DNA of 64,000 bases from Cetobacterium sp. 8H (GCF_014250675.1 NZ_JACHTG010000004.1:558001-622000), one strand, 5' to 3'; numbered from the stretch's first letter, positions 12,501 through 21,079 are shown. Notes: generated by a model not told the origin, from the letters alone. A program made the numbers and translations.

Positions 12501-15500
12501 ATTATATGTCCAACTAGCAGTGTTTTCTATAACTCCTAGTGATGTGGCACTGGCATTTCCTGAAATACTTATGACTGCACTCGACGCTTTTGCAAGGTCT
12601 ATCTTACTGTTTTGTAGATCTCCACCACTAGGTATTATAACCGCTGAATTTGTAGTGTCACCCAAAATATTTGCAGATACTGTCCATCCACCTTGGAAGG
12701 CTGGACCTTGATTCCCACCTGCTTGCTCGGTTTGGATAGCACTTATTATATCTGTTAAAAGAATGTCGTTGGCTGTTGTATCTGAGCTATTTGTAATTGC
12801 TATTTCAAATCCCAAAGCACCATTTGGTGAGTACTTATCGTTCTTTGGAACCTTTCTTACGGCTATACTGCTTAAATCTGCTGGCTTTAAAGTTATAGCT
12901 TCAGATTTATATGGCTTGTTTCCTATTGTTGCTATATTTTCTATAGTTCCAACAGCATTTAAAGCCACGTTTGCTTTTACATCAAAAGTGACAGTTATTC
13001 CTGGCCCTATATCAATTGTAGCATTCAGTCCATCTTTATCATTTATTTTTCCATACAGATATGTGTACTGTGCATATTCATTTGAAGGTGATGTCGGACC
13101 ATTATATGAAACGGTCCAGCTACTAAACGCTTTCCCAGTCTTACTTCCAACTAGCTCTGTATTTATAAGTGGTAATAAATCTAAAATAGGAATATTATCT
13201 CCATATCCTTCACCACTATTTGTAACAGTTATCTTATAGTTTATCTCATCTCCTGGTAGATAGATTCTACTTGTTGGCGAAATTAAATCCTTAGCTCCAC
13301 TTATAATTGAAGGTGATGGATTTATAACTTCTGATACCTTAGTTCCATCGTTTACTAAAAATATATTTCCACTTATTTGCCCTAAAGCCTTTTTATCTAT
13401 CTCTGCATTTATCACTATTCTCACACTGCTCTTTGGAGCTAAATCGATATTCTTTTGTATAAAGACATCTGTATCCCCGCTTCTAGCTATTATTGAAGTT
13501 CTAGGATCTGTCTGTGTAAGATCTAAAGATATATTTTTTAGTACTGATGAGGTTGTATTTCCAGATAGATCAGCAACTATAGCCGGTATAAAATCTGATA
13601 TAGAAACATTTGGTAAAAATCCATCCCCTGTATTTTCTACTATCAGCTCATATTGAACAGCATCTCCAGGCTTATATGTCTGTGATGTATTAAAAGCTTG
13701 CCCTCTTAAGGTTAAAACTTTATTTGTAAAATTTAAAACTCCTGGAACCGGTTGAAGAGTTGCTCTTTGAGTATCTTGCCCATACACAGAACTATTCTCT
13801 ATCGTTCCATATACTTTATCCCCAATTGTGGCCGAGATTGTAAATGTTATCTCACCCCTTTGGGATATTACCATATCACTGCTTCTAATATCATTGTTAT
13901 CTTGAACAGGTGTAGTTCCAACAGTTGTGATATCTCCTGAAGTTGTTGAAACTATTTTCCAGCTGTTTCCAAACGGATTTACACTGTTGGTATTTCCAGC
14001 TTCCGAAGCCACTATATTTTTAAGTAGATCTTCATATGTAACTCCATACGACGTTCCAAGTCCCACATTTTTTATAGATATCTTATAGACTATTTGATCT
14101 CCAGGTTTATATGTTGTGATCTCTCTTGAACCTGTAGAATCATAAACTTTTTTTGTATGAACAATTACTGGTGAAGCCATTTTTGAATTTTCTGTAACTC
14201 TTACGACTCCGTTTACACTCACCTGATTTGCAAATGATCCCACAGCCTTAGGGTTTATTTTAGCCACAATCTTATATTTTATATACCCATTAGGCCCAAT
14301 ATCTATTTTGGTATTTATATCTCCTGTAGGATTTAAAGTTCCGATATCTGTTGCCACACCGCTATCTTTTTCTGCAACTATCTCCCAACTCGTAAAAGCT
14401 GGTCCTTGAGTCCCATCGACAAGAGTTGTTTGAATCTTACTGAACTCATCTATGATTTGATAGTCATCTATTATCCCCTTCCCTCCATTTGTAAGATTGA
14501 TAAAATATTCTACATATCCACCTGGAACATATCCTTCTGCTACTCCTGTTGCTCCATCTACGTCCAGATATCTTCCCATACTCTTTTCTACATCAAGTCT
14601 ATCTTTTGGTGAGTTTACTCCTGTTGAAACTGTATCCCCATCAACAATAAGTTTATTTACAATTCCACCCACAGCAGTGTCATCTACAACACCTGTCACT
14701 TCATATTTTATGAATCCACCTACGGGTACATCTATAAGTACATCTATGTTTTCTGGATCACTTGGTGCCGGTGCAACTGCACCATATCCTTGAGTACTTG
14801 ATTTAACAGTTATACTCTGAGGTTTAAAAGCTGGTACAAATCCTCCTTTTGAGCTCTCAACTTCAATTGTTGATAAAATATCTTGTAGTGATATCTGCCC
14901 AGCATTTCCACGACTTTTGTTTTCAACTGTTAAAATATATGTCAAACTCTTTCCTGGTTCGTAGTTTCCATTTACAACCTCTTTAGATAAAGATAAGTTT
15001 TGTCTATATGGATTTGTTACAAGTCCTTTATAGTTTATACTTCTTAAAATATCTGGTCTTATATCTCCACTTATTTTATATACAAGGTAATCTCCTTGAG
15101 CTACATCCACTGTTCCTATTAAATTTTCATTATCTCTTACATCAGCACTTGGAATAGGAATTGTCCCTTGAGAAACCTTTGATTCACTCGGTACAAATTC
15201 AACTGTAAACTCATTTTTACCAGTATTAGGATTAAAAAATACATTTCCTGTACTTCCGTTCATAAGTCCCACATTTAAAGAGTTTATCTCTTCATCAATT
15301 TTAAAATTATTCAGATATCCGGTCCCATTAGGCGCTATCTTTATTGTATATATCAACTTATCTCCCGGTATATATCTTGTTAAATTCACACTTCTTTGAA
15401 TCCCACCTGTTGATCCCGAAACATTATTTTCTATGTAGCTTGTTTCAATCAGACTATTACCATTATAAACTTCAGCTGTATTTCTAACTTTCTGAATTAG

Positions 15501-18500
15501 AACTCTCGGGTCTGGTTGAGCCACTATTTCATACTTAACCTCCTCTTGAGGTGAAAGTGTTGTTATCAGATCTTGAAGAACATCATTATCTCCTGTACTT
15601 ATCAAAGTTCCACCTTTAGATATCTTCCACGAGGTAAAAACATTTCCAGTAATATCTGTTATATCTGTTCCACCTGAATTTGCAAGTTGACCCTTTATCT
15701 CATTCAAATTATCTCTAATCGATATGTCTTTTATCATATTTACAGAGTTATTCTTAACAGATATCTCATATTTAAATGGAGATAGAGGGCTTATTACTGG
15801 ACTGTCTGATGTTTTTCTTATAAAGATTGTTCCATCCTCTTGTGCATTATCTGTACTTGCTGAAGCCGTACTTGTATTGTTGTTTTGTGCATCTAAAACA
15901 CTGGCAGTGTTAGCTATAACTCCAGTTAAGTTATCATTTAACTGTGCCTCTATGGTATAGGTTACCTTTCCACCTGGGGCTATATCTACAATCGAATCTA
16001 TATTTTGATTATCTGTAACTATTCCAACTGTAGTTCCTGTTCCTAGAGGCTCTGCATTTATTATTTTCCAAGATGAGAAGGCTTTATTTCCGGCTCCATC
16101 TACAACTGAGCTCAGTGCATCCTTTATCTGTGCATTATTTGCATATCCAGCCCCTACGTTTGTAACCTCTATAGTATAACCAAGTGTTCCACCACTCACA
16201 TAGTTGTTATTTGATGAGGTTTTAGATATCTTTAAAAATGGTAACTTAGGATTTGTTGTAGCTTTAGAGACAACTGCATCCACAGTCGTACTATTCGTTA
16301 TGCTTCCATAAAAAACATCTGTGTCTGTATTATTTACAATCCCAGTAACTGTGAATGTCACTTTTCCACCTGGGGCTATATCAACTCTAGTGTTGATATC
16401 CTTTCCGTTTTCAACAGGATTTCCTGAAACCTTAGTTCCTACCCCTTCTGTTTTTACATCTATCTCCCAACCCGATTTAAATACCGGTTTTGTTCCGCCT
16501 GATAAAAGTTCCGCTGTTATTTGAGATATATTATCCACCACAGGTATATTCATAGCAAATCCACTTATCTCTTCATTGGAAACAACTATTGTATAGACAA
16601 TTTTTTCGTCTCCAACCATAACTCCATCAGAACCTATATTATTCGGATAACTACTTTGCTGAACACTCTTAGATGAATCTACACGCACTTGATTTGAAAT
16701 AGATCCTTTATCACTTACCAAAACACTATTTACATTAGCTGTATTTGTTATTCTTCCACTGGCAAATGGATTAACTGTCGCTACAACCGTATAGATTATC
16801 TTTTTCCCTGGAGATATTGTTGCTCTCACATCTAGGTCTTTATTTAAAAGTGTTCCAGTAAAACCAGCATTATCTGGTCCATCTGTACTTATGCTACCAT
16901 CTGAATTAAAAATTTCAGCTGTGACACTTGTTCCGGTATATGCGTCTCCTTTTACACCGGTTACTAAATCTGTCTTTATACTTGAAAATATATCTTTTAC
17001 TGGTATATTCACTGCTGTTCCATCACCTGTATTTTCAACTTCAACAGTATATACTAGAGGCTGTCCTGGTGTATACTCTGTTTGGTCCACATTTTTACTC
17101 AGTTCTAATTTAAATGGGGCCATCGACACTCCCGTTCCTACCTCTGTTACATTATCTCCTGGTACATTGTCAAAAATTTTACCTACAATCTCATCTTTTA
17201 CCTTCACAACCAGTTTATATACTACCTTTCCACCTGGAGCTATATCGGCTATAACAACCAAATCACTACTTCCTGGATTTGTTGCACCATAGTTAAAACT
17301 TCCCGGAGCAGTTCCACTTCCTGTTTGCGATTGTACACTCAATACCCAATTCTCAATAGCTGGCACATCATTCCCATATACATCTGAAGCTTTTATCTGA
17401 GAAAGAAAATCTTTTATCTCAACATTGTTGGCAAACTTTAAGTTATCTGTATTATTTACTGTTATCAGATATTCAATTGTTCCTCCTGGTTCATATTGAC
17501 TTTCATTTGTTGTTTTAGTTATTTTTATAGCTGGTGAATTTACTGGAAGTGTAGGCTGTGCAACGTATGTGGCACTCGAACTTTTCCCAGAGGCCGTAGC
17601 TGTATTAGTTATACTTCCAATAGCCGTGCTCTTTGTAGTCATAGTTATGTTGTAATCTATTCCCTCTCCTGGATATATGATTACTCCGGTGTCATTTAAA
17701 TCTTGATCTATAATCTGCCCACTAGTTAAAACTAAATCTGACTCACTATCTGTTGATCCTGTTGAGAGTGCCGCTGAAATAGTCCAACTACTTATTGGGT
17801 TTCCATCCACATCTGCAGAGCTATCCCCTGAGCTTCCATTAGCTAGATTTGAAATAATAGAGCTGATTTTATCCTCTATATTAAATCCGTAAGCTATTCC
17901 TTTTCCTATGTTTTTTACATTAAGTGTATACCCAATTTGACTTCCTGGTAGATATTCTGAGTTACTTATGGCTGTCTTTTGAATAGCTATCTCAGGGGCT
18001 TGAGACACTATTCCACTATCCTCAATATTTCTTATATTTCCATTTCTATCTGTCACTGCTGCACTATTTTTTATCTCACCCACTATGTTATTTCTTACAT
18101 ATGAGCTCACTGTGTATGTAACTGATTTTCCTGGAGCTATGCTTATACCTGTAGCACTTAAATCCCCTGTTTGACTAAATGTTCCAGCAGAACTTCCAGC
18201 TTCTGCACTAGCTACTGTCACTATTCTGTTTGAATCATATGCTGGTACGCTATTTCCATTGGCATCAAACGATGTTATCTTAGATATCTCATCCACTAAA
18301 CTCATACCTGTTATTGGCACTATCTGACTTTCATTTGTTATTGTTATTTTATATGTTGAACTTCCTCCTGGTACATATGTCCCACCTGGATTTAGACTTG
18401 TTTTTGTCACTGTATATTCATAATTAGCTAAAGGTACTGGATTTGCTGCTACTGTCTGTGTTTTTTTTCTAGCTGTCAAATCTACACTATTTTGTAGCAT

Positions 18501-19280
18501 TCCCACAAAATCTGGTTTTAATATCCCACGAATTGTGTATGTAACAGTATTTCCAGGAGTTATATATAGCCCTGTTGCCACTAAATCTCCTTGAGTTGTA
18601 TAAGTTCCTGCACTACTTTGTGAGTCTGTTGTATTGGCAGTTATAACACTGCCTTGAAAGGCATCTATATCTAATATATCCCTTACATCTAACCCTTTTA
18701 TCGGAGTAGTACCCATATTTTGAACCGTAATATTATATATTACATCGCCACCTTTTTCATAGAATGCTGGTCCTATTTTATTTACCTCTAAATCGTACCC
18801 TACTCTTGTCATACTGTCAGTTTTCTCTGAAACTATTTGACCTTGACTTAAAAGTTTAGCTACAGCATCTATACTTCCATTTACATCTGGATTTATTGTG
18901 GCTAAAACATTATACGTTACCGATTCTCCAGCTGGAATGAATATCCCTTTTACATCTAAGTTCCCTGTTTGTGCAAAGGTTCCAATGTTTGTTAACTGTC
19001 CTGTCGATGTTCCACTATTTTGAATATTATTAAATATAGGTCCTGTTCCACCGCCATCTAAAGGACTTGTAAGGTCTCCAATTAAAAATTCCAGATCACC
19101 TGAAAAATCATCTCCTCCACTGTTAAGTATTTTAATTTGATAACTTACTCCATCACCATTATCGTAATAATTTCCTACTGGAACAGGTCTTGTTAACTCA
19201 AAACTTATTTCAGCTGCATAGATATTTTGAAATATCATTAAAAATGAAAAAATAAATACTAATATCCCACTTTTTTTCAT
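3501..19280 (-). CDS. Giant DUF11-repeat outer-membrane/surface protein with C-terminal barrel
   Basis: About 5259 residues, the largest gene of the window. Start: an in-frame ATG 12 bases upstream (19292) has no ribosome binding site and itself overlaps GGGAGGG; that Shine-Dalgarno points to ATGAAAAAA at 19280. Residues 1-22 form a signal peptide (MKKSGILVFIFSFLMIFQNIYA, shown here in two parts: MKKSGILVFIFSF and LMIFQNIYA), probably cleaved before AEISF. About 29 DUF11-like beta-sandwich modules of 120-150 residues follow to about residue 4040, each with a 'K...Y.PG..i.Y.i.v.N.G.g' entry motif. Next is an SdrD-B-like segment (GKVFEDKNGDGYQDKGE, about 4048), then linker domains. From about 4380 to the end the sequence looks like an outer-membrane barrel: alternating hydrophobic/polar strands, many Tyr and charged turns, ending GWFVNVIGRM. 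It is transcribed alone, with its own terminator. Adhesion or cell-cell contact is inferred, not shown. Confidence 0.85.
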   Translation of the reverse strand: MKKSGILVFIFSFLMIFQNIYAAEISFELTRPVPVGNYYDNGDGVSYQIKILNSGGDDFSGDLEFLIGDLTSPLDGGGTGPIFNNIQNSGTSTGQLTNIGTFAQTGNLDVKGIFIPAGESVTYNVLATINPDVNGSIDAVAKLLSQGQIVSEKTDSMTRVGYDLEVNKIGPAFYEKGGDVIYNITVQNMGTTPIKGLDVRDILDIDAFQGSVITANTTDSQSSAGTYTTQGDLVATGLYITPGNTVTYTIRGILKPDFVGMLQNSVDLTARKKTQTVAANPVPLANYEYTVTKTSLNPGGTYVPGGSSTYKITITNESQIVPITGMSLVDEISKITSFDANGNSVPAYDSNRIVTVASAEAGSSAGTFSQTGDLSATGISIAPGKSVTYTVSSYVRNNIVGEIKNSAAVTDRNGNIRNIEDSGIVSQAPEIAIQKTAISNSEYLPGSQIGYTLNVKNIGKGIAYGFNIEDKISSIISNLANGSSGDSSADVDGNPISSWTISAALSTGSTDSESDLVLTSGQIIDQDLNDTGVIIYPGEGIDYNITMTTKSTAIGSITNTATASGKSSSATYVAQPTLPVNSPAIKITKTTNESQYEPGGTIEYLITVNNTDNLKFANNVEIKDFLSQIKASDVYGNDVPAIENWVLSVQSQTGSGTAPGSFNYGATNPGSSDLVVIADIAPGGKVVYKLVVKVKDEIVGKIFDNVPGDNVTEVGTGVSMAPFKLELSKNVDQTEYTPGQPLVYTVEVENTGDGTAVNIPVKDIFSSIKTDLVTGVKGDAYTGTSVTAEIFNSDGSISTDGPDNAGFTGTLLNKDLDVRATISPGKKIIYTVVATVNPFASGRITNTANVNSVLVSDKGSISNQVRVDSSKSVQQSSYPNNIGSDGVMVGDEKIVYTIVVSNEEISGFAMNIPVVDNISQITAELLSGGTKPVFKSGWEIDVKTEGVGTKVSGNPVENGKDINTRVDIAPGGKVTFTVTGIVNNTDTDVFYGSITNSTTVDAVVSKATTNPKLPFLKISKTSSNNNYVSGGTLGYTIEVTNVGAGYANNAQIKDALSSVVDGAGNKAFSSWKIINAEPLGTGTTVGIVTDNQNIDSIVDIAPGGKVTYTIEAQLNDNLTGVIANTASVLDAQNNNTSTASASTDNAQEDGTIFIRKTSDSPVISPLSPFKYEISVKNNSVNMIKDISIRDNLNEIKGQLANSGGTDITDITGNVFTSWKISKGGTLISTGDNDVLQDLITTLSPQEEVKYEIVAQPDPRVLIQKVRNTAEVYNGNSLIETSYIENNVSGSTGGIQRSVNLTRYIPGDKLIYTIKIAPNGTGYLNNFKIDEEINSLNVGLMNGSTGNVFFNPNTGKNEFTVEFVPSESKVSQGTIPIPSADVRDNENLIGTVDVAQGDYLVYKISGDIRPDILRSINYKGLVTNPYRQNLSLSKEVVNGNYEPGKSLTYILTVENKSRGNAGQISLQDILSTIEVESSKGGFVPAFKPQSITVKSSTQGYGAVAPAPSDPENIDVLIDVPVGGFIKYEVTGVVDDTAVGGIVNKLIVDGDTVSTGVNSPKDRLDVEKSMGRYLDVDGATGVAEGYVPGGYVEYFINLTNGGKGIIDDYQIIDEFSKIQTTLVDGTQGPAFTSWEIVAEKDSGVATDIGTLNPTGDINTKIDIGPNGYIKYKIVAKINPKAVGSFANQVSVNGVVRVTENSKMASPVIVHTKKVYDSTGSREITTYKPGDQIVYKISIKNVGLGTSYGVTYEDLLKNIVASEAGNTNSVNPFGNSWKIVSTTSGDITTVGTTPVQDNNDIRSSDMVISQRGEITFTISATIGDKVYGTIENSSVYGQDTQRATLQPVPGVLNFTNKVLTLRGQAFNTSQTYKPGDAVQYELIVENTGDGFLPNVSISDFIPAIVADLSGNTTSSVLKNISLDLTQTDPRTSIIARSGDTDVFIQKNIDLAPKSSVRIVINAEIDKKALGQISGNIFLVNDGTKVSEVINPSPSIISGAKDLISPTSRIYLPGDEINYKITVTNSGEGYGDNIPILDLLPLINTELVGSKTGKAFSSWTVSYNGPTSPSNEYAQYTYLYGKINDKDGLNATIDIGPGITVTFDVKANVALNAVGTIENIATIGNKPYKSEAITLKPADLSSIAVRKVPKNDKYSPNGALGFEIAITNSSDTTANDILLTDIISAIQTEQAGGNQGPAFQGGWTVSANILGDTTNSAVIIPSGGDLQNSKIDLAKASSAVISISGNASATSLGVIENTASWTYNNSQKQEVSALVNPNVGAINIVKTANITNYAPGTEFNYIISVTNTGIGYINDGIIADNLKSIQVDLVDGSKGPAFTNVNVVSQQGSSQNTKFGAIDSSSGYKQEKADIYPGDTVTVRIAATVNPNAFGPIVNSATAQYGADTKISSLTLGTEPGILSALKNVDKLNYTSQGTLNYTVTLTNSGKGWLKDVTIVDEISKITTTTASGQIEPAFSSATDINQTINIAPGTSFELKGSGEVNDFASGEIKNSAIVNGANTNEVVSNPLISDLDLQVVADKTQYVVGNGNNPQDVNKITYTITLKNIGQAVANLELEDPLKGITVKDNFGNVIPAFKSWQVLKFEYPTADNLSLNVPINTETTTDPLVKGALEVNGVITLVVECIINETGDKAPVTDIINVPTLKQGDKTNSSTVTVVPSPGVLELTKIASAKTYKPGDEITYTITLKNTGDGFLLNNTLVDDIENIVTELAGDVVGQAYKSWTWTVVDSSSARTILTSSDFKADQSLNTSVTLAPKSQVIITVKAVVSELTLGDIPANVVTYGSTSAQSEIIKALPGVYNIKKTIVSGVPFVPKGNIVYEIKVANTGDGYVNNLKVEDKIGEILADSVGGGKAAAFSSWIVSTKASPDTSIIFGEKNYPNTTDIDDVLDISPGATAIFTVVATVADNIYGDIENIATAGTETSSITAQGAKASIDFTKTPITSTYSPGGPLGYLLKIDNTSSAIAGRVKLKDYITSLLVDTVGNPEFPFKSYTVKTIVTGDTVNTDMAVPTSGDIDIVGDIGPNTSVKILIEGTAIDTAIGKVENSASLTYLNDVTKTAVVEPNIGALLIEKTVVQSAYTPGQNVTYNIRITNTGTGYTSGVAIKDDLKSLAAFNLSNIKTTTTTDSSLSEIENINVVDGLLTATANIHPNGWVNIQIDAEVLDTIKDPINNTALATYNGIDYNSTNSLNSVPGNLSIEKFQNKNIYVPQDELIYTLELNNTGNGWLKEVALYDEVKNIQTQVLGGGTGPAFIPGSIRSEITSQTGKSTLKITQYGNLVIEGDMAPQSKAIITITGTVVDNAVGAIRNTARAVQDKVIYNSQEIIAIQENPVLKLLKTANTANYEVGKSIEYTVSVENNTINNISGVSLKDVISGVKVLNSKGVLVNAFKPGWKISYSAGNPGTIITSGTVKDGEDLDVQMDIHSFDKIMFTIEATVIDDAVGPIKNIANAKDSLKDYSSSYESLPYDAVISSKKVAVEQKYSPGSVLTYNIDVENTGRGYADNIIVSDILSTIMVMTPTGEQNAFDLKDVKISIKAISAGVVTTIPSGVAGVDLSDSLDMPPNSSITYEITGIVNEFATGNIENTAIINGVQNTANVGSEDYTLKVTANQNRIVYIPGEDVEFNLNIENVGLGLAVNVDVKEYITEGLARDVSGNIIQPFESWVVIPTTVGNQSSSGKTEPNKSIDTKIDIAPKGSVNYLVRARVKGEISGDILIDSVVTDSRVTTTRADETFKNVFKFIPPEPIIEVSKTSDKENYIETDEFIIYTLTIKNSGVGNVEGVEIKDIISELKGKNGNPLFAEWKTNVVENGESANTDLKISDNQDIIGKVNLRSDGKNEIVYTVTGKINKGLDDDITNVFMARDPITSKVVEASVTNHVKKIPDNEGELRVIKKAFKNEVKIGEAVEYEIIVENNNESRFIDVVLKDRIPSGFKYVKNTTEITMSGLDGVFKTNDDEVLTGEPVVGSNGLSFPKFSMEPFTKYRVRYLLKPSVGVTFGKYVNSAYVDLNGSRISNIAHATVSIQADALLDTASIIGKVFEDKNGDGYQDKGEFGIPGVRLITPKGIVIETDQFGRYHVPDEWVYSKNGKNYEVKLDDTTLPKDMEVLSENPQIRRVSPYALTKFNFSVRYKDGKERVDKTRIYVDKGAIWGVVDSTHVEPELILTIPKEIVVKNGAIAENVNFTVRTNYGDFIKKYELQIFAQEDNTLSHPIMILSGDELYNDMDIDWNGQLLEKKLLKVGQQLRFRLKVFSADGKFDTTKVGYTDLVSRKPEVELFNYENETEVGLQIQNIGINTGMVRFTGDGLKDVEKIYIGNDEYDVDQDRFMVSKYMPSANYMIPVKLVYEDNSEKMYELEMNVPATYYIQTGIADFSLGRNYISGNSEVLDVENPFGPEYYADNIYNEGRIAYYGRGKYKDKWRLTVQVDTKANSVDRLFNDILKRDEQTLFERVEDSENVYYPTYGDRAYIYNDAPTDGKIYLKLQYEKSSVMWGNYNTGFTGSKYTQYNRSLYGAKGSYISSETTEFGDEKNTLIGFASEPDSLYGHDEFLGTGGSLYFLKNGDVLNGSEKIWIKVVDSNTGLTSKIIYLEEGKDYEFDPYQGRIILAKPLSGNMSGASNGIIQNSVGGDNYVYLIADYEYIPKNSESINQTDYGFKGRTWMNDHVGVGGTYIKESKDRTDYTLSGVDLTLKATEGTYFKGEVSRSEGVQTDNNFVSYDGGLTFDKVGSGMDKISGNAYNFTGVLNLADLNPELFSPYGNDIRAWYEKKEKGYSFASELGDKEFESYGAEINLRNTDRINSKIKYESMEERDLDNRLTGWIKSIGAQIEYLFTDRVVGGLAIQHVEELRDSNVGTGDLLGAKVEYEIDDDTKVFTEGQVTLNKSDRYDKNDIITVGGEKKLTEKLTVDGKTSVGTRGNYTEVGADYNLMEDYDVYLGYSMDGEEDSNKITAGQRAKVTDKISIYQENQFLNESEGKGSTESYGVDYELDEDISFGASFQLGKIDLPDDEGTSKRRAASIYSKVETAKLTLKNKLEYREEENEDKIKQYLTTNSFNYVIDEEYTFAGKLNFAFTDDEYNAKFIESSIGLAYRPIYNDRLNFLSRYTVILDDDPRNDEDSRAYVVEFESIYSYTKRLDLGLKGAYRRERDQYVRESGDSLTVNNNIYLVGLKANYMVMNDWEVYGQYHWLVDEEESDVASGAIVGIYKNMHKNLKFGGGYNFSGFSDNLGVDDYKAHGWFVNVIGRM
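7170..19215 (-). repeat. Array of about 29 DUF11-like protein modules
   Basis: Protein-level tandem repeats inside the giant gene, counted by eye from the recurring motif with Y-x-PG, then Y.I.V.N.G.G. Several copies keep TYKPGDEITYTITLKNTGDG-like wording, while others are degenerate (for example the module with SPLSPFKYEISVKNNS). The DNA copies are clearly diverged, so this is an old or selected array, not recent slippage. Each module ends near a 'G.I.N.A.V' strand. Count is approximate. Confidence 0.8.
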
Positions 19281-19378
19281 ATTCCCTCCCATTTATATGA
19301 TTTAATTTTTTAAAATTCTTTCCCTATAAATAGTTTTATCAATTTTTACTACACTTTCCTTTTTTTATAAAACAAAAA

Positions 19379-19407
19379 AAAGCTAGATTTTTTTAAGATC
19401 TAGCTTT
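19379..19407 (-). terminator. Intrinsic terminator of the NSS transporter gene
   Basis: Inverted repeat AAAGCTAGAT / ATCTAGCTTT with a 9-base loop; on the minus strand it is followed by TTTTTTTGTTTT. It lies about 30 bases beyond the transporter stop codon. Confidence 0.75.
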
Positions 19408-19438
19408 AATTTAAATTTTTATTTCTTTATTTATTTCT

Positions 19439-20860
19439 TTATACAGCTTTTACTCCTCTTTTAGCTTCTAATCTTCCACATAGAATCTGAACAGCAAATA
19501 TCGTTCCAAGTGCATAAACTAAAAATTCATCTTGAACTCCTACCGCTTGTAAAAGAATTAGTGATAGTAGTTGAATCCCTAAATATTTCACTCCAACTAT
19601 CCACAGTGAAAACATCTCAAATTTAACCTCTCCATGGTTTGTGACCTCATTTTTAAGATCCTCTTTATCCCAAACAAATCCAACAAATACGCAAAGAAGA
19701 AGTCCTCCTGCAGGAAGTAAGATATTGTCAGTTAAATAGCATAAGAAATCAAAGAAGTTCATCCCAAAGAATACTTTTAGCTCAGCCATAGATCCGAAAG
19801 AGTTAGAGTTTGGAATAACCAGTAGTGCAATAAGGGCACTTACTAAAACTGTAGCTTTTTTTCTATCTAGTTTAAACTGGTCTACAACAAACGAAACAAC
19901 AACTTCTAAAAGTGAGATAGTTGATGTAAGTGCCGCAAACAGAACTAACACAAAGAAAATAACACCGAATACATTTCCAAAAGGCATTGCTGAGAACACT
20001 TTCGGAAGAGTTATAAAGATTAACCCTGGTCCTGCTGTTGGCTCAAGTCCAAAAGAGAATACTGCTGGTAATATAGCAAGCCCTGCAAGTAGAGCTATTA
20101 TTGTATCTAAAACCGGAATACAAAATGCACTTTTAACAAGTTTAGTCTCTGGTGATAGGTAACTTCCATATGTTATCATAGCTCCCATCCCTAAACTTAA
20201 AGAGAAGAAAACTTGTCCTAAAGCTGCAATTATAACCTTAGGTGTAATAAGTGAAAAATCAGGTTTTAAAAAGTATTTTATACCGTCCATAGCATTCGGA
20301 AGAGTTACCGATCTCACAACTATTACAAGCATAAATATAAATAGAGTTGGCATCATGATTTTACTAGCTTTTTCAATTCCACCAGAAACCCCTTTTAATA
20401 CGATTAAAGCTGTAGCCACAACCATAATTATACTGTATACGATAGGTGTTGTTCCTGAAGATATAAAAGTAGAAAAGTAATCTACAGGGTCTCCATTCAA
20501 TCCACCACTTAAAAATAGTCCAATATATTTTACAATCCATCCAGCGATAACAACGTAGTAAGAATAGATTACAAAGCAACATAAAATTCCCATCATACCT
20601 ACAAAGCCCCAACCTTTTTTAATATTATTGTACGATCCATAGGCATCTGATTTTCCTCTTCTTCCTATTGCCATCTCCCCTAGCATCAAAGAAAATCCAA
20701 GTATAACTACAAGTGACAGGTACACTATAACAAAGGCACCCCCACCATTTTTCCCCGCTAAATATGGGAACTTCCATAAATTTCCAAGACCAATTGCCGA
20801 TCCAGCCGCCGCTAAAACAAATCCAACGCTAGAACCCCAGTTTCCTCTTTCGTTACTCAT
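19439..20860 (-). CDS. Sodium-dependent amino-acid transporter, NSS (SNF) family
   Basis: A 473-residue polytopic membrane protein of the neurotransmitter:sodium symporter family (LeuT, TnaT and MhsT are relatives). The first helix has the family signature WGSSVGFVLAAAGSAIGLGN followed by LWKFPYLAGKNGGGAF, which forms the unwound Na+ and substrate site. Eleven to twelve hydrophobic segments follow, with the usual length for bacterial members. Start: AAGGAAG sits 9 bases before ATG at 20860, whereas an in-frame GTG nine bases further upstream abuts it directly, so the ATG is preferred. It is monocistronic with its own terminator. Substrate is probably a hydrophobic or aromatic amino acid, by family analogy only. 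Confidence 0.92.
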   Translation of the reverse strand: MSNERGNWGSSVGFVLAAAGSAIGLGNLWKFPYLAGKNGGGAFVIVYLSLVVILGFSLMLGEMAIGRRGKSDAYGSYNNIKKGWGFVGMMGILCCFVIYSYYVVIAGWIVKYIGLFLSGGLNGDPVDYFSTFISSGTTPIVYSIIMVVATALIVLKGVSGGIEKASKIMMPTLFIFMLVIVVRSVTLPNAMDGIKYFLKPDFSLITPKVIIAALGQVFFSLSLGMGAMITYGSYLSPETKLVKSAFCIPVLDTIIALLAGLAILPAVFSFGLEPTAGPGLIFITLPKVFSAMPFGNVFGVIFFVLVLFAALTSTISLLEVVVSFVVDQFKLDRKKATVLVSALIALLVIPNSNSFGSMAELKVFFGMNFFDFLCYLTDNILLPAGGLLLCVFVGFVWDKEDLKNEVTNHGEVKFEMFSLWIVGVKYLGIQLLSLILLQAVGVQDEFLVYALGTIFAVQILCGRLEAKRGVKAV

Positions 20861-21052
20861 AATTATCACCTTCCTTTTGAAAATTTTTTTTTATTTCCAA
20901 GAATAATAACACAATTAAAATCAAGTTTCAAGCATTTTTTTACTTATTTTTAGTACTTTTGTTCGTTGTAAAAGAACTTTAATAAAATTAAATACAGACA
21001 TACTATATTTTTAGTATTTTTTATAGAATTTTTGAAAACAAAAAATAAAAAA

Positions 21053-21079
21053 AAGTTAGGTTTTATACAAACCTAACTT
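21053..21079 (-). terminator. Terminator of the sensor/LytTR/ABC operon, overlapping the stop codon
   Basis: Perfect inverted repeat AAGTTAGGTTT / AAACCTAACTT with a 5-base loop and T-runs on both strands. The TAG stop of the ATPase gene (21073-21075) lies inside the hairpin arm. Confidence 0.85.

Noticed and set aside
12763-13239. Plus-strand open frames of up to 158 codons opposite the giant gene
   Set aside because: They lack ribosome sites, have compositions of reversed DUF11 codons and lie wholly inside a coherent coding sequence on the other strand.
7170-19215. CRISPR array or recent DNA tandem repeat in the giant gene
   Set aside because: The repetition is at protein level with diverged codons and one open frame; there are no identical direct repeats with spacers.
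19281-19292. ATG at 19292 as start of the giant protein
   Set aside because: The GGGAGGG just after it is the ribosome site for the ATG at 19280, which opens a clean signal peptide.
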